Positions 8,053 to 22,166 are shown, counted from the stretch's first letter. The stretch: DNA of 64,000 bases from Mytilus galloprovincialis (GCF_965363235.1 NC_134839.1:59115560-59179559); one strand, 5' to 3'. Numbers and translations are program-made. The notes: generated from the sequence alone by a model not told the origin.

Positions 8053-8134
8053 TGGCAGCGGTGGGATTCGAACCCACGCCTCCGAGGAGACTGGTGCCTT
8101 AAACCAGCGCCTTAGACCGCTCGGCCACGCTACC
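8053..8134 (-). tRNA. tRNA-Leu(AAG), unit 4
   Basis: Identical to unit 1; the unit has an A to T change at 7925 in the spacer. Confidence 0.96.
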
Positions 8135-8931
8135 GACGCTTTATAGTTGAGCTAAATCAAGATATCATTCGTTTACAACATTTACAACTGATAAAAATAT
8201 GTCTTATAGGCATACATTACGAAATATTACGTAGAAATATGTTTCTTTTTGGTTTTCCAAAATCAAACTCAAATTCTTTCTTAATACTAAATGCATGCAA
8301 TCAAATTACATATTTCGCTTCTCTCTCTGAACAGAGTTATCCATTATTTGCTTAGTTCACATTTTTTGGAATGTCTATATATGGTAACATGCATAGCTCA
8401 AGTTGGCTGAGCATTTGATACTCACAAGTAACTTCATACAGGAGGGGCGGTTTTCACCATTTCACATTGGACGGAACCATGTAATCTATATTGTACATTC
8501 GGTTGAGGGCGCGATCGAAGCTTCTAGTCATGAGAAGAAATTATAACGCTTGAACGCTAGGTCGCTGTCGGCTCATCGAAACGTAATAAATGCACGTGCA
8601 AAACGGGCAAATTGGATAGCAAACTTTTTTTGTCGTTAGCAACAAATTGCCTTCGCAGGTTATTATTCTAACGAGTTTCTATCAGCACTACTCAATTCCC
8701 CTTTGGAGAAAAGAAAATGAAAAAAAAAATAATTTCAAAACAATTAAAAGTATTTCAAATAGTAAAGAGCTATAAAAATGAACAACCAACACAGCTCATT
8801 ATGTTTGGCAATGTGTTTTCTTTAAGATAAATATGTTTCTTTCTGCCCTACACTCACCTTGACAAGTAACTACAATGTTAATGGTAATGTTATGAAGTAT
8901 TTACACCTTAAATTGGAGTTTTAGAATCATG

Positions 8932-9022
8932 GCCTCGGTAGCGCAGTAGGTAGCGCGTCAGTCTCATAATCACAAATGACAGAGCGATCTGAAGGTCGTG
9001 AGTTCGATCCTCACCCGGGGCA
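8932..9022 (+). tRNA. tRNA-Met(CAT) with intron, unit 4
   Basis: Identical to unit 1. Confidence 0.96.
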
Positions 9023-9335
9023 TAGTTTTTTTCTACCCGTAACTCTTGTTTTCAAAGCATTTCTGATAGTTCTGAAAACTTGTGTTATACATTTGTACCT
9101 GTAATATGTTATTTTCTGCAATGTTTGTCATGCATGTCATGCATTTTAAACTGCATTGAGATAGCGTTCAGCATTTGAAATATATGTGATCTTGGATTAA
9201 ACAGAATAATTCTTTTCTATTAAGTATTACAACAATTTTAATATCTTCTGTGTATTAACTTTTTATCCATTTCATATTTTGTCAATTTATGCAAAAATCG
9301 ATAAATTAATTTTCTAACTTACTAAAAAAATCACT

Positions 9336-9417
9336 TGGCAGCGGTGGGATTCGAACCCACGCCTCCGAGGAGACTGGTGCCTTAAACCAGCGCCTTAGAC
9401 CGCTCGGCCACGCTACC
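9336..9417 (-). tRNA. tRNA-Leu(AAG), unit 5
   Basis: Identical to unit 1. Confidence 0.96.
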
Positions 9418-10214
9418 GACGCTTTATAGTTGAGCTAAATCAAGATATCATTCGTTTACAACATTTACAACTGATAAAAATATGTCTTATAGGCATACAT
9501 TACGAAATATTACGTAGAAATATGTTTCTTTTTGGTTTTCCAAAATCAAACTCAAATTCTTTCTTAATACTAAATGCATGCAATCAAATTACATATTTCG
9601 CTTCTCTCTCTGAACAGAGTTATCCATTATTTGCTTAGTTCACATTTTTTGGAATGTCTATATATGGTAACATGCATAGCTCAAGTTGGCTGAGCATTTG
9701 ATACTCACAAGTAACTTCATACAGGAGGGGCGGTTTTCACCATTTCACATTGGACGGAACCATGTAATCTATATTGTACATTCGGTTGAGGGCGCGATCG
9801 AAGCTTCTAGTCATGAGAAGAAATTATAACGCTTGAACGCTAGGTCGCTGTCGGCTCATCGAAACGTAATAAATGCACGTGCAAAACGGGCAAATTGGAT
9901 AGCAAACTTTTTTTGTCGTTAGCAACAAATTGCCTTCGCAGGTTATTATTCTAACGAGTTTCTATCAGCACTACTCAATTCCCCTTTGGAGAAAAGAAAA
10001 TGAAAAAAAAAATAATTTCAAAACAATTAAAAGTATTTCAAATAGTAAAGAGCTATAAAAATGAACAACCAACACAGCTCATTATGTTTGGCAATGTGTT
10101 TTCTTTAAGATAAATATGTTTCTTTCTGCCCTACACTCACCTTGACAAGTAACTACAATGTTAATGGTAATGTTATGAAGTATTTACACCTTAAATTGGA
10201 GTTTTAGAATCATG

Positions 10215-10305
10215 GCCTCGGTAGCGCAGTAGGTAGCGCGTCAGTCTCATAATCACAAATGACAGAGCGATCTGAAGGTCGTGAGTTCGATCCTCACCCG
10301 GGGCA
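10215..10305 (+). tRNA. tRNA-Met(CAT) with intron, unit 5
   Basis: Identical to unit 1. Confidence 0.96.
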
Positions 10306-10618
10306 TAGTTTTTTTCTACCCGTAACTCTTGTTTTCAAAGCATTTCTGATAGTTCTGAAAACTTGTGTTATACATTTGTACCTGTAATATGTTATTTTCT
10401 GCAATGTTTGTCATGCATGTCATGCATTTTAAACTGCATTGAGATAGCGTTCAGCATTTGAAATATATGTGATCTTGGATTAAACAGAATAATTCTTTTC
10501 TATTAAGTATTAGAACAATTTTAATATCTTCTGTGTATTAACTTTTTATCCATTTCATATTTTGTCAATTTATGCAAAAATCGATAAATTAATTTTCTAA
10601 CTTACTAAAAAAATCACT

Positions 10619-10700
10619 TGGCAGCGGTGGGATTCGAACCCACGCCTCCGAGGAGACTGGTGCCTTAAACCAGCGCCTTAGACCGCTCGGCCACGCTACC
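10619..10700 (-). tRNA. tRNA-Leu(AAG), unit 6
   Basis: Identical to unit 1; the unit has a C to G change at 10513 in the convergent spacer. Confidence 0.96.
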
Positions 10701-11497
10701 GACGCTTTATAGTTGAGCTAAATCAAGATATCATTCGTTTACAACATTTACAACTGATAAAAATATGTCTTATAGGCATACATTACGAAATATTACGTAG
10801 AAATATGTTTCTTTTTGGTTTTCCAAAATCAAACTCAAATTCTTTCTTAATACTAAATGCATGCAATCAAATTACATATTTCGCTTCTCTCTCTGAACAG
10901 AGTTATCCATTATTTGCTTAGTTCACATTTTTTGGAATGTCTATATATGGTAACATGCATAGCTCAAGTTGGCTGAGCATTTGATACTCACAAGTAACTT
11001 CATACAGGAGGGGCGGTTTTCACCATTTCACATTGGACGGAACCATGTAATCTATATTGTACATTCGGTTGAGGGCGCGATCGAAGCTTCTAGTCATGAG
11101 AAGAAATTATAACGCTTGAACGCTAGGTCGCTGTCGGCTCATCGAAACGTAATAAATGCACGTGCAAAACGGGCAAATTGGATAGCAAACTTTTTTTGTC
11201 GTTAGCAACAAATTGCCTTCGCAGGTTATTATTCTAACGAGTTTCTATCAGCACTACTCAATTCCCCTTTGGAGAAAAGAAAATGAAAAAAAAAATAATT
11301 TCAAAACAATTAAAAGTATTTCAAATAGTAAAGAGCTATAAAAATGAACAACCAACACAGCTCATTATGTTTGGCAATGTGTTTTCTTTAAGATAAATAT
11401 GTTTCTTTCTGCCCTACACTCACCTTGACAAGTAACTACAATGTTAATGGTAATGTTATGAAGTATTTACACCTTAAATTGGAGTTTTAGAATCATG

Positions 11498-11588
11498 ACC
11501 TCGGTAGCGCAGTAGGTAGCGCGTCAGTCTCATAATCACAAATGACAGAGCGATCTGAAGGTCGTGAGTTCGATCCTCACCCGGGGCA
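11498..11588 (+). tRNA. tRNA-Met(CAT) with intron, unit 6, G1 to A variant
   Basis: The first base is A instead of G (ACCTCGG), so pair 1-72 becomes an A-C mismatch. The boxes, anticodon and intron are unchanged, so transcription should continue, but end processing or charging may suffer. Unit 7 has the same change. Confidence 0.9.
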
Positions 11589-11901
11589 TAGTTTTTTTCT
11601 ACCCGTAACTCTTGTTTTCAAAGCATTTCTGATAGTTCTGAAAACTTGTGTTATACATTTGTACCTGTAATATGTTATTTTCTGCAATGTTTGTCATGCA
11701 TGTCATGCATTTTAAACTGCATTGAGATAGCGTTCAGCATTTGAAATATATGTGATCTTGGATTAAACAGAATAATTCTTTTCTATTAAGTATTACAACA
11801 ATTTTAATATCTTCTGTGTATTAACTTTTTATCCATTTCATATTTTGTCAATTTATGCAAAAATCGATAAATTAATTTTCTAACTTACTAAAAAAATCAC
11901 T

Positions 11902-11983
11902 TGGCAGCGGTGGGATTCGAACCCACGCCTCCGAGGAGACTGGTGCCTTAAACCAGCGCCTTAGACCGCTCGGCCACGCTACC
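11902..11983 (-). tRNA. tRNA-Leu(AAG), unit 7
   Basis: Identical to unit 1. Confidence 0.96.
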
Positions 11984-12780
11984 GACGCTTTATAGTTGAG
12001 CTAAATCAAGATATCATTCGTTTACAACATTTACAACTGATAAAAATATGTCTTATAGGCATACATTACGAAATATTACGTAGAAATATGTTTCTTTTTG
12101 GTTTTCCAAAATCAAACTCAAATTCTTTCTTAATACTAAATGCATGCAATCAAATTACATATTTCGCTTCTCTCTCTGAACAGAGTTATCCATTATTTGC
12201 TTAGTTCACATTTTTTGGAATGTCTATATATGGTAACATGCATAGCTCAAGTTGGCTGAGCATTTGATACTCACAAGTAACTTCATACAGGAGGGGCGGT
12301 TTTCACCATTTCACATTGGACGGAACCATGTAATCTATATTGTACATTCGGTTGAGGGCGCGATCGAAGCTTCTAGTCATGAGAAGAAATTATAACGCTT
12401 GAACGCTAGGTCGCTGTCGGCTCATCGAAACGTAATAAATGCACGTGCAAAACGGGCAAATTGGATAGCAAACTTTTTTTGTCGTTAGCAACAAATTGCC
12501 TTCGCAGGTTATTATTCTAACGAGTTTCTATCAGCACTACTCAATTCCCCTTTGGAGAAAAGAAAATGAAAAAAAAAATAATTTCAAAACAATTAAAAGT
12601 ATTTCAAATAGTAAAGAGCTATAAAAATGAACAACCAACACAGCTCATTATGTTTGGCAATGTGTTTTCTTTAAGATAAATATGTTTCTTTCTGCCCTAC
12701 ACTCACCTTGACAAGTAACTACAATGTTAATGGTAATGTTATGAAGTATTTACACCTTAAATTGGAGTTTTAGAATCATG

Positions 12781-12871
12781 ACCTCGGTAGCGCAGTAGGT
12801 AGCGCGTCAGTCTCATAATCACAAATGACAGAGCGATCTGAAGGTCGTGAGTTCGATCCTCACCCGGGGCA
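12781..12871 (+). tRNA. tRNA-Met(CAT) with intron, unit 7, G1 to A variant
   Basis: Carries the same first-base A as unit 6, with an A-C mismatch at the top of the acceptor stem. Confidence 0.9.
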
Positions 12872-13184
12872 TAGTTTTTTTCTACCCGTAACTCTTGTTT
12901 TCAAAGCATTTCTGATAGTTCTGAAAACTTGTGTTATACATTTGTACCTGTAATATGTTATTTTCTGCAATGTTTGTCATGCATGTCATGCATTTTAAAC
13001 TGCATTGAGATAGCGTTCAGCATTTGAAATATATGTGATCTTGGATTAAACAGAATAATTCTTTTCTATTAAGTATTACAACAATTTTAATATCTTCTGT
13101 GTATTAACTTTTTATCCATTTCATATTTTGTCAATTTATGCAAAAATCGATAAATTAATTTTCTAACTTACTAAAAAAATCACT

Positions 13185-13266
13185 TGGCAGCGGTGGGATT
13201 CGAACCCACGCCTCCGAGGAGACTGGTGCCTTAAACCAGCGCCTTAGACCGCTCGGCCACGCTACC
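13185..13266 (-). tRNA. tRNA-Leu(AAG), unit 8
   Basis: Identical to unit 1. Confidence 0.96.
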
Positions 13267-14063
13267 GACGCTTTATAGTTGAGCTAAATCAAGATATCAT
13301 TCGTTTACAACATTTACAACTGATAAAAATATGTCTTATAGGCATACATTACGAAATATTACGTAGAAATATGTTTCTTTTTGGTTTTCCAAAATCAAAC
13401 TCAAATTCTTTCTTAATACTAAATGCATGCAATCAAATTACATATTTCGCTTCTCTCTCTGAACAGAGTTATCCATTATTTGCTTAGTTCACATTTTTTG
13501 GAATGTCTATATATGGTAACATGCATAGCTCAAGTTGGCTGAGCATTTGATACTCACAAGTAACTTCATACAGGAGGGGCGGTTTTCACCATTTCACATT
13601 GGACGGAACCATGTAATCTATATTGTACATTCGGTTGAGGGCGCGATCGAAGCTTCTAGTCATGAGAAGAAATTATAACGCTTGAACGCTAGGTCGCTGT
13701 CGGCTCATCGAAACGTAATAAATGCACGTGCAAAACGGGCAAATTGGATAGCAAACTTTTTTTGTCGTTAGCAACAAATTGCCTTCGCAGGTTATTATTC
13801 TAACGAGTTTCTATCAGCACTACTCAATTCCCCTTTGGAGAAAAGAAAATGAAAAAAAAAATAATTTCAAAACAATTAAAAGTATTTCAAATAGTAAAGA
13901 GCTATAAAAATGAACAACCAACACAGCTCATTATGTTTGGCAATGTGTTTTCTTTAAGATAAATATGTTTCTTTCTGCCCTACACTCACCTTGACAAGTA
14001 ACTACAATGTTAATGGTAATGTTATGAAGTATTTACACCTTAAATTGGAGTTTTAGAATCATG

Positions 14064-14154
14064 GCCTCGGTAGCGCAGTAGGTAGCGCGTCAGTCTCATA
14101 ATCACAAATGACAGAGCGATCTGAAGGTCGTGAGTTCGATCCTCACCCGGGGCA
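14064..14154 (+). tRNA. tRNA-Met(CAT) with intron, unit 8
   Basis: Identical to unit 1. Confidence 0.96.
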
Positions 14155-14467
14155 TAGTTTTTTTCTACCCGTAACTCTTGTTTTCAAAGCATTTCTGATA
14201 GTTCTGAAAACTTGTGTTATACATTTGTACCTGTAATATGTTATTTTCTGCAATGTTTGTCATGCATGTCATGCATTTTAAACTGCATTGAGATAGCGTT
14301 CAGCATTTGAAATATATGTGATCTTGGATTAAACAGAATAATTCTTTTCTATTAAGTATTACAACAATTTTAATATCTTCTGTGTATTAACTTTTTATCC
14401 ATTTCATATTTTGTCAATTTATGCAAAAATCGATAAATTAATTTTCTAACTTACTAAAAAAATCACT

Positions 14468-14549
14468 TGGCAGCGGTGGGATTCGAACCCACGCCTCCGA
14501 GGAGACTGGTGCCTTAAACCAGCGCCTTAGACCGCTCGGCCACGCTACC
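14468..14549 (-). tRNA. tRNA-Leu(AAG), unit 9
   Basis: Identical to unit 1. Confidence 0.96.
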
Positions 14550-15346
14550 GACGCTTTATAGTTGAGCTAAATCAAGATATCATTCGTTTACAACATTTAC
14601 AACTGATAAAAATATGTCTTATAGGCATACATTACGAAATATTACGTAGAAATATGTTTCTTTTTGGTTTTCCAAAATCAAACTCAAATTCTTTCTTAAT
14701 ACTAAATGCATGCAATCAAATTACATATTTCGCTTCTCTCTCTGAACAGAGTTATCCATTATTTGCTTAGTTCACATTTTTTGGAATGTCTATATATGGT
14801 AACATGCATAGCTCAAGTTGGCTGAGCATTTGATACTCACAAGTAACTTCATACAGGAGGGGCGGTTTTCACCATTTCACATTGGACGGAACCATGTAAT
14901 CTATATTGTACATTCGGTTGAGGGCGCGATCGAAGCTTCTAGTCATGAGAAGAAATTATAACGCTTGAACGCTAGGTCGCTGTCGGCTCATCGAAACGTA
15001 ATAAATGCACGTGCAAAACGGGCAAATTGGATAGCAAACTTTTTTTGTCGTTAGCAACAAATTGCCTTCGCAGGTTATTATTCTAACGAGTTTCTATCAG
15101 CACTACTCAATTCCCCTTTGGAGAAAAGAAAATGAAAAAAAAAATAATTTCAAAACAATTAAAAGTATTTCAAATAGTAAAGAGCTATAAAAATGAACAA
15201 CCAACACAGCTCATTATGTTTGGCAATGTGTTTTCTTTAAGATAAATATGTTTCTTTCTGCCCTACACTCACCTTGACAAGTAACTACAATGTTAATGGT
15301 AATGTTATGAAGTATTTACACCTTAAATTGGAGTTTTAGAATCATG

Positions 15347-15437
15347 GCCTCGGTAGCGCAGTAGGTAGCGCGTCAGTCTCATAATCACAAATGACAGAGC
15401 GATCTGAAGGTCGTGAGTTCGATCCTCACCCGGGGCA
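15347..15437 (+). tRNA. tRNA-Met(CAT) with intron, unit 9
   Basis: Identical to unit 1. Confidence 0.96.
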
Positions 15438-15750
15438 TAGTTTTTTTCTACCCGTAACTCTTGTTTTCAAAGCATTTCTGATAGTTCTGAAAACTTGTGT
15501 TATACATTTGTACCTGTAATATGTTATTTTCTGCAATGTTTGTCATGCATGTCATGCATTTTAAACTGCATTGAGATAGCGTTCAGCATTTGAAATATAT
15601 GTGATCTTGGATTAAACAGAATAATTCTTTTCTATTAAGTATTACAACAATTTTAATATCTTCTGTGTATTAACTTTTTATCCATTTCATATTTTGTCAA
15701 TTTATGCAAAAATCGATAAATTAATTTTCTAACTTACTAAAAAAATCACT

Positions 15751-15832
15751 TGGCAGCGGTGGGATTCGAACCCACGCCTCCGAGGAGACTGGTGCCTTAA
15801 ACCAGCGCCTTAGACCGCTCGGCCACGCTACC
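15751..15832 (-). tRNA. tRNA-Leu(AAG), unit 10
   Basis: Identical to unit 1. Confidence 0.96.
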
Positions 15833-16629
15833 GACGCTTTATAGTTGAGCTAAATCAAGATATCATTCGTTTACAACATTTACAACTGATAAAAATATGT
15901 CTTATAGGCATACATTACGAAATATTACGTAGAAATATGTTTCTTTTTGGTTTTCCAAAATCAAACTCAAATTCTTTCTTAATACTAAATGCATGCAATC
16001 AAATTACATATTTCGCTTCTCTCTCTGAACAGAGTTATCCATTATTTGCTTAGTTCACATTTTTTGGAATGTCTATATATGGTAACATGCATAGCTCAAG
16101 TTGGCTGAGCATTTGATACTCACAAGTAACTTCATACAGGAGGGGCGGTTTTCACCATTTCACATTGGACGGAACCATGTAATCTATATTGTACATTCGG
16201 TTGAGGGCGCGATCGAAGCTTCTAGTCATGAGAAGAAATTATAACGCTTGAACGCTAGGTCGCTGTCGGCTCATCGAAACGTAATAAATGCACGTGCAAA
16301 ACGGGCAAATTGGATAGCAAACTTTTTTTGTCGTTAGCAACAAATTGCCTTCGCAGGTTATTATTCTAACGAGTTTCTATCAGCACTACTCAATTCCCCT
16401 TTGGAGAAAAGAAAATGAAAAAAAAAATAATTTCAAAACAATTAAAAGTATTTCAAATAGTAAAGAGCTATAAAAATGAACAACCAACACAGCTCATTAT
16501 GTTTGGCAATGTGTTTTCTTTAAGATAAATATGTTTCTTTCTGCCCTACACTCACCTTGACAAGTAACTACAATGTTAATGGTAATGTTATGAAGTATTT
16601 ACACCTTAAATTGGAGTTTTAGAATCATG

Positions 16630-16720
16630 GCCTCGGTAGCGCAGTAGGTAGCGCGTCAGTCTCATAATCACAAATGACAGAGCGATCTGAAGGTCGTGAG
16701 TTCGATCCTCACCCGGGGCA
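16630..16720 (+). tRNA. tRNA-Met(CAT) with intron, unit 10
   Basis: Identical to unit 1. Confidence 0.96.
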
Positions 16721-17033
16721 TAGTTTTTTTCTACCCGTAACTCTTGTTTTCAAAGCATTTCTGATAGTTCTGAAAACTTGTGTTATACATTTGTACCTGT
16801 AATATGTTATTTTCTGCAATGTTTGTCATGCATGTCATGCATTTTAAACTGCATTGAGATAGCGTTCAGCATTTGAAATATATGTGATCTTGGATTAAAC
16901 AGAATAATTCTTTTCTATTAAGTATTACAACAATTTTAATATCTTCTGTGTATTAACTTTTTATCCATTTCATATTTTGTCAATTTATGCAAAAATCGAT
17001 AAATTAATTTTCTAACTTACTAAAAAAATCACT

Positions 17034-17115
17034 TGGCAGCGGTGGGATTCGAACCCACGCCTCCGAGGAGACTGGTGCCTTAAACCAGCGCCTTAGACCG
17101 CTCGGCCACGCTACC
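17034..17115 (-). tRNA. tRNA-Leu(AAG), unit 11
   Basis: Identical to unit 1; the unit carries the T to G spacer marker at 17260. Confidence 0.96.
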
Positions 17116-17912
17116 GACGCTTTATAGTTGAGCTAAATCAAGATATCATTCGTTTACAACATTTACAACTGATAAAAATATGTCTTATAGGCATACATTA
17201 CGAAATATTACGTAGAAATATGTTTCTTTTTGGTTTTCCAAAATCAAACTCAAATTCTTGCTTAATACTAAATGCATGCAATCAAATTACATATTTCGCT
17301 TCTCTCTCTGAACAGAGTTATCCATTATTTGCTTAGTTCACATTTTTTGGAATGTCTATATATGGTAACATGCATAGCTCAAGTTGGCTGAGCATTTGAT
17401 ACTCACAAGTAACTTCATACAGGAGGGGCGGTTTTCACCATTTCACATTGGACGGAACCATGTAATCTATATTGTACATTCGGTTGAGGGCGCGATCGAA
17501 GCTTCTAGTCATGAGAAGAAATTATAACGCTTGAACGCTAGGTCGCTGTCGGCTCATCGAAACGTAATAAATGCACGTGCAAAACGGGCAAATTGGATAG
17601 CAAACTTTTTTTGTCGTTAGCAACAAATTGCCTTCGCAGGTTATTATTCTAACGAGTTTCTATCAGCACTACTCAATTCCCCTTTGGAGAAAAGAAAATG
17701 AAAAAAAAAATAATTTCAAAACAATTAAAAGTATTTCAAATAGTAAAGAGCTATAAAAATGAACAACCAACACAGCTCATTATGTTTGGCAATGTGTTTT
17801 CTTTAAGATAAATATGTTTCTTTCTGCCCTACACTCACCTTGACAAGTAACTACAATGTTAATGGTAATGTTATGAAGTATTTACACCTTAAATTGGAGT
17901 TTTAGAATCATG

Positions 17913-18003
17913 GCCTCGGTAGCGCAGTAGGTAGCGCGTCAGTCTCATAATCACAAATGACAGAGCGATCTGAAGGTCGTGAGTTCGATCCTCACCCGGG
18001 GCA
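17913..18003 (+). tRNA. tRNA-Met(CAT) with intron, unit 11
   Basis: Identical to unit 1. Confidence 0.96.
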
Positions 18004-18316
18004 TAGTTTTTTTCTACCCGTAACTCTTGTTTTCAAAGCATTTCTGATAGTTCTGAAAACTTGTGTTATACATTTGTACCTGTAATATGTTATTTTCTGC
18101 AATGTTTGTCATGCATGTCATGCATTTTAAACTGCATTGAGATAGCGTTCAGCATTTGAAATATATGTGATCTTGGATTAAACAGAATAATTCTTTTCTA
18201 TTAAGTATTACAACAATTTTAATATCTTCTGTGTATTAACTTTTTATCCATTTCATATTTTGTCAATTTATGCAAAAATCGATAAATTAATTTTCTAACT
18301 TACTAAAAAAATCACT

Positions 18317-18398
18317 TGGCAGCGGTGGGATTCGAACCCACGCCTCCGAGGAGACTGGTGCCTTAAACCAGCGCCTTAGACCGCTCGGCCACGCTACC
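18317..18398 (-). tRNA. tRNA-Leu(AAG), unit 12
   Basis: Identical to unit 1. Confidence 0.96.
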
Positions 18399-19195
18399 GA
18401 CGCTTTATAGTTGAGCTAAATCAAGATATCATTCGTTTACAACATTTACAACTGATAAAAATATGTCTTATAGGCATACATTACGAAATATTACGTAGAA
18501 ATATGTTTCTTTTTGGTTTTCCAAAATCAAACTCAAATTCTTTCTTAATACTAAATGCATGCAATCAAATTACATATTTCGCTTCTCTCTCTGAACAGAG
18601 TTATCCATTATTTGCTTAGTTCACATTTTTTGGAATGTCTATATATGGTAACATGCATAGCTCAAGTTGGCTGAGCATTTGATACTCACAAGTAACTTCA
18701 TACAGGAGGGGCGGTTTTCACCATTTCACATTGGACGGAACCATGTAATCTATATTGTACATTCGGTTGAGGGCGCGATCGAAGCTTCTAGTCATGAGAA
18801 GAAATTATAACGCTTGAACGCTAGGTCGCTGTCGGCTCATCGAAACGTAATAAATGCACGTGCAAAACGGGCAAATTGGATAGCAAACTTTTTTTGTCGT
18901 TAGCAACAAATTGCCTTCGCAGGTTATTATTCTAACGAGTTTCTATCAGCACTACTCAATTCCCCTTTGGAGAAAAGAAAATGAAAAAAAAAATAATTTC
19001 AAAACAATTAAAAGTATTTCAAATAGTAAAGAGCTATAAAAATGAACAACCAACACAGCTCATTATGTTTGGCAATGTGTTTTCTTTAAGATAAATATGT
19101 TTCTTTCTGCCCTACACTCACCTTGACAAGTAACTACAATGTTAATGGTAATGTTATGAAGTATTTACACCTTAAATTGGAGTTTTAGAATCATG

Positions 19196-19286
19196 GCCTC
19201 GGTAGCGCAGTAGGTAGCGCGTCAGTCTCATAATCACAAATGACAGAGCGATCTGAAGGTCGTGAGTTCGATCCTCACCCGGGGCA
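19196..19286 (+). tRNA. tRNA-Met(CAT) with intron, unit 12
   Basis: Identical to unit 1. Confidence 0.96.
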
Positions 19287-19599
19287 TAGTTTTTTTCTAC
19301 CCGTAACTCTTGTTTTCAAAGCATTTCTGATAGTTCTGAAAACTTGTGTTATACATTTGTACCTGTAATATGTTATTTTCTGCAATGTTTGTCATGCATG
19401 TCATGCATTTTAAACTGCATTGAGATAGCGTTCAGCATTTGAAATATATGTGATCTTGGATTAAACAGAATAATTCTTTTCTATTAAGTATTACAACAAT
19501 TTTAATATCTTCTGTGTATTAACTTTTTATCCATTTCATATTTTGTCAATTTATGCAAAAATCGATAAATTAATTTTCTAACTTACTAAAAAAATCACT

Positions 19600-19681
19600 T
19601 GGCAGCGGTGGGATTCGAACCCACGCCTCCGAGGAGACTGGTGCCTTAAACCAGCGCCTTAGACCGCTCGGCCACGCTACC
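19600..19681 (-). tRNA. tRNA-Leu(AAG), unit 13
   Basis: Identical to unit 1; the unit carries the T to G spacer marker at 19826. Confidence 0.96.
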
Positions 19682-20478
19682 GACGCTTTATAGTTGAGCT
19701 AAATCAAGATATCATTCGTTTACAACATTTACAACTGATAAAAATATGTCTTATAGGCATACATTACGAAATATTACGTAGAAATATGTTTCTTTTTGGT
19801 TTTCCAAAATCAAACTCAAATTCTTGCTTAATACTAAATGCATGCAATCAAATTACATATTTCGCTTCTCTCTCTGAACAGAGTTATCCATTATTTGCTT
19901 AGTTCACATTTTTTGGAATGTCTATATATGGTAACATGCATAGCTCAAGTTGGCTGAGCATTTGATACTCACAAGTAACTTCATACAGGAGGGGCGGTTT
20001 TCACCATTTCACATTGGACGGAACCATGTAATCTATATTGTACATTCGGTTGAGGGCGCGATCGAAGCTTCTAGTCATGAGAAGAAATTATAACGCTTGA
20101 ACGCTAGGTCGCTGTCGGCTCATCGAAACGTAATAAATGCACGTGCAAAACGGGCAAATTGGATAGCAAACTTTTTTTGTCGTTAGCAACAAATTGCCTT
20201 CGCAGGTTATTATTCTAACGAGTTTCTATCAGCACTACTCAATTCCCCTTTGGAGAAAAGAAAATGAAAAAAAAAATAATTTCAAAACAATTAAAAGTAT
20301 TTCAAATAGTAAAGAGCTATAAAAATGAACAACCAACACAGCTCATTATGTTTGGCAATGTGTTTTCTTTAAGATAAATATGTTTCTTTCTGCCCTACAC
20401 TCACCTTGACAAGTAACTACAATGTTAATGGTAATGTTATGAAGTATTTACACCTTAAATTGGAGTTTTAGAATCATG

Positions 20479-20569
20479 GCCTCGGTAGCGCAGTAGGTAG
20501 CGCGTCAGTCTCATAATCACAAATGACAGAGCGATCTGAAGGTCGTGAGTTCGATCCTCACCCGGGGCA
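20479..20569 (+). tRNA. tRNA-Met(CAT) with intron, unit 13
   Basis: Identical to unit 1. Confidence 0.96.
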
Positions 20570-20882
20570 TAGTTTTTTTCTACCCGTAACTCTTGTTTTC
20601 AAAGCATTTCTGATAGTTCTGAAAACTTGTGTTATACATTTGTACCTGTAATATGTTATTTTCTGCAATGTTTGTCATGCATGTCATGCATTTTAAACTG
20701 CATTGAGATAGCGTTCAGCATTTGAAATATATGTGATCTTGGATTAAACAGAATAATTCTTTTCTATTAAGTATTACAACAATTTTAATATCTTCTGTGT
20801 ATTAACTTTTTATCCATTTCATATTTTGTCAATTTATGCAAAAATCGATAAATTAATTTTCTAACTTACTAAAAAAATCACT

Positions 20883-20964
20883 TGGCAGCGGTGGGATTCG
20901 AACCCACGCCTCCGAGGAGACTGGTGCCTTAAACCAGCGCCTTAGACCGCTCGGCCACGCTACC
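20883..20964 (-). tRNA. tRNA-Leu(AAG), unit 14
   Basis: Identical to unit 1; the unit is 1284 bp through one extra A in the A-run. Confidence 0.96.
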
Positions 20965-21762
20965 GACGCTTTATAGTTGAGCTAAATCAAGATATCATTC
21001 GTTTACAACATTTACAACTGATAAAAATATGTCTTATAGGCATACATTACGAAATATTACGTAGAAATATGTTTCTTTTTGGTTTTCCAAAATCAAACTC
21101 AAATTCTTTCTTAATACTAAATGCATGCAATCAAATTACATATTTCGCTTCTCTCTCTGAACAGAGTTATCCATTATTTGCTTAGTTCACATTTTTTGGA
21201 ATGTCTATATATGGTAACATGCATAGCTCAAGTTGGCTGAGCATTTGATACTCACAAGTAACTTCATACAGGAGGGGCGGTTTTCACCATTTCACATTGG
21301 ACGGAACCATGTAATCTATATTGTACATTCGGTTGAGGGCGCGATCGAAGCTTCTAGTCATGAGAAGAAATTATAACGCTTGAACGCTAGGTCGCTGTCG
21401 GCTCATCGAAACGTAATAAATGCACGTGCAAAACGGGCAAATTGGATAGCAAACTTTTTTTGTCGTTAGCAACAAATTGCCTTCGCAGGTTATTATTCTA
21501 ACGAGTTTCTATCAGCACTACTCAATTCCCCTTTGGAGAAAAGAAAATGAAAAAAAAAAATAATTTCAAAACAATTAAAAGTATTTCAAATAGTAAAGAG
21601 CTATAAAAATGAACAACCAACACAGCTCATTATGTTTGGCAATGTGTTTTCTTTAAGATAAATATGTTTCTTTCTGCCCTACACTCACCTTGACAAGTAA
21701 CTACAATGTTAATGGTAATGTTATGAAGTATTTACACCTTAAATTGGAGTTTTAGAATCATG

Positions 21763-21853
21763 GCCTCGGTAGCGCAGTAGGTAGCGCGTCAGTCTCATAA
21801 TCACAAATGACAGAGCGATCTGAAGGTCGTGAGTTCGATCCTCACCCGGGGCA
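21763..21853 (+). tRNA. tRNA-Met(CAT) with intron, unit 14
   Basis: Identical to unit 1. Confidence 0.96.
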
Positions 21854-22166
21854 TAGTTTTTTTCTACCCGTAACTCTTGTTTTCAAAGCATTTCTGATAG
21901 TTCTGAAAACTTGTGTTATACATTTGTACCTGTAATATGTTATTTTCTGCAATGTTTGTCATGCATGTCATGCATTTTAAACTGCATTGAGATAGCGTTC
22001 AGCATTTGAAATATATGTGATCTTGGATTAAACAGAATAATTCTTTTCTATTAAGTATTACAACAATTTTAATATCTTCTGTGTATTAACTTTTTATCCA
22101 TTTCATATTTTGTCAATTTATGCAAAAATCGATAAATTAATTTTCTAACTTACTAAAAAAATCACT

